From positions 434,001-498,000 of the forward strand of contig JAOANU010000004.1 in the NCBI GenBank assembly GCA_034387635.1: 64,000 bases of DNA, given 5' to 3'. This DNA comes from Rhodosporidiobolus odoratus. Taxonomy: Eukaryota; Basidiomycota; Microbotryomycetes; Sporidiobolales; Sporidiobolaceae. The notes below the pieces were generated by a model, which saw nothing but the letters and a program-made list of their open reading frames with translations, was not told the DNA's origin and searched no databases. The translations under genes and the position numbers were made by a program. This document shows positions 61,836-64,000 of this stretch, piece after piece. Each line of letters begins with the position of its first letter. The first letter of the stretch is position 1.

Positions 61836-64000
61836 TCAGTAGTACTGCTCCGCCATAACTGTTGACGAAGGGAAGGCACAGAAGGTCAGCGTAGCCCTCG
61901 GGCCAGGTTTCGGCAGTCAGTTCGAGCGAGGAGACGAAACAACGTGCTGAGGGTAACCAAACTCGTCCAGCCTGTGAATGGGTCGCTACACCGTACAACG
62001 ATCGAAGACCGGCTCATGTTAGTACCTCTTCAGACACGGAAAGCCAGAAGGGAAGGAAGGATGCTGCAAGAACGAACCTCCTCTTTCCCTCCCCCGTGCT
62101 CGCATCGTACTGCTCCCACACGCTCCCAGTCCGTTCGTACTCCTGTGCATGACAAGGGACACTTCAAGGATCAGCTGTGGCTCGCTACGACGCGACATCA
62201 ACAGTTGAAGCATGAGGACGGCCAACACACCTTGTAAACGTTGTTGATGACATTGTCCCTCAGCTCTTGATAAATCTCCGCTGCTCGGATTTGGTTCGGT
62301 CCCGATTCTTTGGCGTACACCTGCACATTGTACATTCACCCCGCGATGCAGAAGTCCGCTGCCAATAATCAGTCGAGAATTTCCAACCTCGAAGCAAGGG
62401 AAAAGGTCACACGCACATTCTTCAAAGCTCCCAACGCCAAATAATTCATTTGAACCCAGATTGGTCCTCTCCAGTAGTTCTCGCCCTTCCCAAACAACGG
62501 GTGACTCTTGCTCAGTGACCTGATACCGTAAGGGGACCAGAGCTGTTCTGGGTCTCTTAGGATTTCGAGGACGGGTCCGAGGTGAGGGGAGGAGGGTGGG
62601 AGGAGTTGTAAGAGGAAGGGGTAGAGGGAGATATAGCCTGCGTGACAGACGTGGTAGGATTCGTCTGCAGGGCAAGACCGAGAATCGTAAGTGTCAGATC
62701 GGATGAGGCATAGAGACAAGAAGGAAACAACTTACCATCTTCATCAATACTAGCATCGCAGTACATCCCCTCCTCCTCGCTCCAATGCAAGTCATCGATG
62801 TTCTCGACGATCGCCTCATACTGCTCCTCGAACTCTTCGGCATCCTCCTCTTCTTCCAGGAACTCGGCGACATCTCGCATAGTGCGGGCGAAGAACCCCA
62901 TCCAGCTTGCGAGGTCAACGTGCAATTCGCCGAGATGAGGAGGGATGGCGCGGGGATAGTCATCAAGACCGGAGGTGAGGACGCTGAACAAGCAAGGGGA
63001 ATCAGCGCTAAGGAGGGGCTAAACGGCACAAGGTAGGGACGTACTGCTCCGCCGTCCGCCCTCGCCACCGGTAAGCCTCAGTCCTGCTACGTGACTTCCT
63101 TCCGAACGCCCGAATCTGTCCTCGCTGAGTGCGGCGGAACCATTCGTAATGACGCTTCAGGGTCGGGTAGACAGAGTTGAGATAAGAAGCCGCGAGGGCG
63201 GGGGATTTGAGGTGAAGCGAGGCGAGGGTAGCAGGAGACGAAAGCGCAGAGAAGGACTCGGGCTCGTCCATGGAAGAAAGGGACATGCCGGCTTCGCGAA
63301 GGCGGGAGATGAAACCGGTGAGACCCATGATCAGGGTGGGAGGGTTGGCGTAGGACGGGTATTGGGCTTGGAACTCTTGCGGAACCTGCGGACCGACCAG
63401 CTCAGACCACAAACTAGGACATAAGACCCTGGAGACGCACTCGGCTCCTCGCCTCATCTCCGAGAATCTGTTCCCTTCCAATCCACCCATCCTCATCCGC
63501 CAAGTTCAGCCAACTCTTGAAGATCTCCAGTGCCAGGTCATTGTCCCAAGCCCCGATGAGCGCAAGATGGAACCCCTCATCCCAGTAGAACCCTCGAGGG
63601 AAAAAGCTTCGACTTGGTGTCGCAGAGAAGAGCTCTTTCGGCTCGGTTAGTTCCGGCTTCGGGGCTGACTTGGTTAAAGCGTCGTCGTCCCATTCTTGCG
63701 AGAAAGTGCGGTCGACGATGGACGGACCGTCCCAGTAGCCGATACCGCCGACGAGGTTTGCGGTGATAGCCCGAGCGAAGGCTTGTTGCGCGGGGGTGAA
63801 GGTAGAAACCTGCGGGAAGAGGGCGGCGAAGCGCTCTTCATAGGCGCGAGAAGAAGCTTCAAAGGCGGCTGGGAGGTATTCAGCTGCATGCATGGGCATT
63901 ATCAGCTTTAAGCCTGATACCCACGGAAAGTTCGACTCACAGTCTAACTTCGTGGCTGACCCATCGATGTCGAACAGGACATCTACGCCCCATCGACCTT
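61836..64000 (-). CDS. CWH41: Mannosyl-oligosaccharide glucosidase (ER alpha-glucosidase I), GH63, 5' partial
   Basis: Removes the outermost glucose from Glc3Man9GlcNAc2 on new N-glycoproteins in the ER lumen. The window holds the C-terminal catalytic barrel; the N-terminus with its membrane anchor lies beyond 64000. Exons: RWGVDVLFDIDGSATKLD (edge), NLVGGIGYWDGPS, the GH63 signature SFFPRGFYWDEGFHLALIGA (acid region), WLNLADEDGWIGREQILGDE, YPSYANPPTLIMGLTGFI, LKRHYEWFRRTQRG, LTSGLDDYPRAIPPHLGELH with VDLASWMGFFARTM, MYCDASIDED, HVCHAGYISLYPFLLQLLPP, LFGKGENYWRGPIWVQMNYL and EYERTGSVWEQYDASTGEGK. DPFTGWTSLVTLIMAEQYY ends at TGA (complement at 61836-61838). That last join needs a GC donor. About ten exons visible. 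Confidence 0.93.
61859..61947 (-). other. GC-AG last intron of the GH63 gene (89 nt)
   Basis: Donor GCACGT at 61947-61942 and acceptor CAACAG at 61859. The join gives LVTLIMAEQYY-stop, the expected family ending. The nearby GT donor (CAC|GTTGTT) shifts the frame and misses this ending. Confidence 0.65.

Overview
The window is nuclear DNA of a basidiomycete fungus. It is GC-rich, gene-dense and uses both strands. Nearly every gene is split by many 50-110 nt introns with GTRNGT-type donors, CTGAC/CTAAC-like branch sites and CAG/TAG acceptors. Gene content (AreA-type GATA factor with its N-terminal fungal domain, Mob2, flavocytochrome b2, PARP-UBC protein) fits fungi. Base composition and intron density suggest a Pucciniomycotina red yeast (Rhodotorula/Sporobolomyces-like); that placement is inference. 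I saw no tRNA, rRNA, CRISPR, transposon or viral sequence.

Layout. 1-338: 3' end of a membrane-protein gene (+). 848-3241: Cdt2-like CRL4 adaptor (-). 3688-5265: ornithine cyclodeaminase/mu-crystallin family (-). 5578-6752: Mob2 (+). 7223-9332: ZIP metal transporter (+). 9598-13693: chromodomain protein with acidic FAGSDDE repeats (+). 14375-15620: PfkB/Mak32-like (+). 15710-16450: NC2-beta/Dr1 (-), divergent from SmF (16585-17110, +). 17200-19848: MFS transporter (+). 20096-22260: flavocytochrome b2 (+). 22329-23420: unknown coiled-coil-like protein (-). 24625-25433: ribosomal protein eS27 (-). 26448-27967: secreted Ala/Thr/Asn-rich protein built from tiny exons (-). 28969-33304: large RGG protein (-). 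34472-36994: Mrs2 Mg2+ channel (+). 37318-38988: peroxisomal alpha/beta hydrolase with PTS1 (+), followed by an HxxxDG acyltransferase (39116-41266, +). 42015-45670: Elp2 (-). 46002-46721: TAF13 (+). 47121-49221: membrane-anchored SGNH-type protein (-). 50037-54623: AreA-like nitrogen GATA factor (-). 56345-61279: RWD-PARP-UBE2Q fusion (-). 61836-64000: GH63 alpha-glucosidase I, 5' end outside the window (-).

These are mostly housekeeping genes with no operon-like pathway. Functional themes are general transcription (NC2-beta, TAF13), chromatin/ubiquitin/ADP-ribose signalling (Cdt2, chromodomain protein, PARP-E2), RNA and translation (SmF, eS27, Elp2), metal transport (ZIP, Mrs2) and the secretory pathway (GH63, SGNH protein). 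The most unusual signals are in splicing: a U2-type AT-AC intron inside the PARP active-site motif, a 6-nt microexon in the MFS gene, first exons that seem to be only ATG, and several GC-AG introns that the reading frame requires. All splice models are by eye, with family conservation and frame as evidence.
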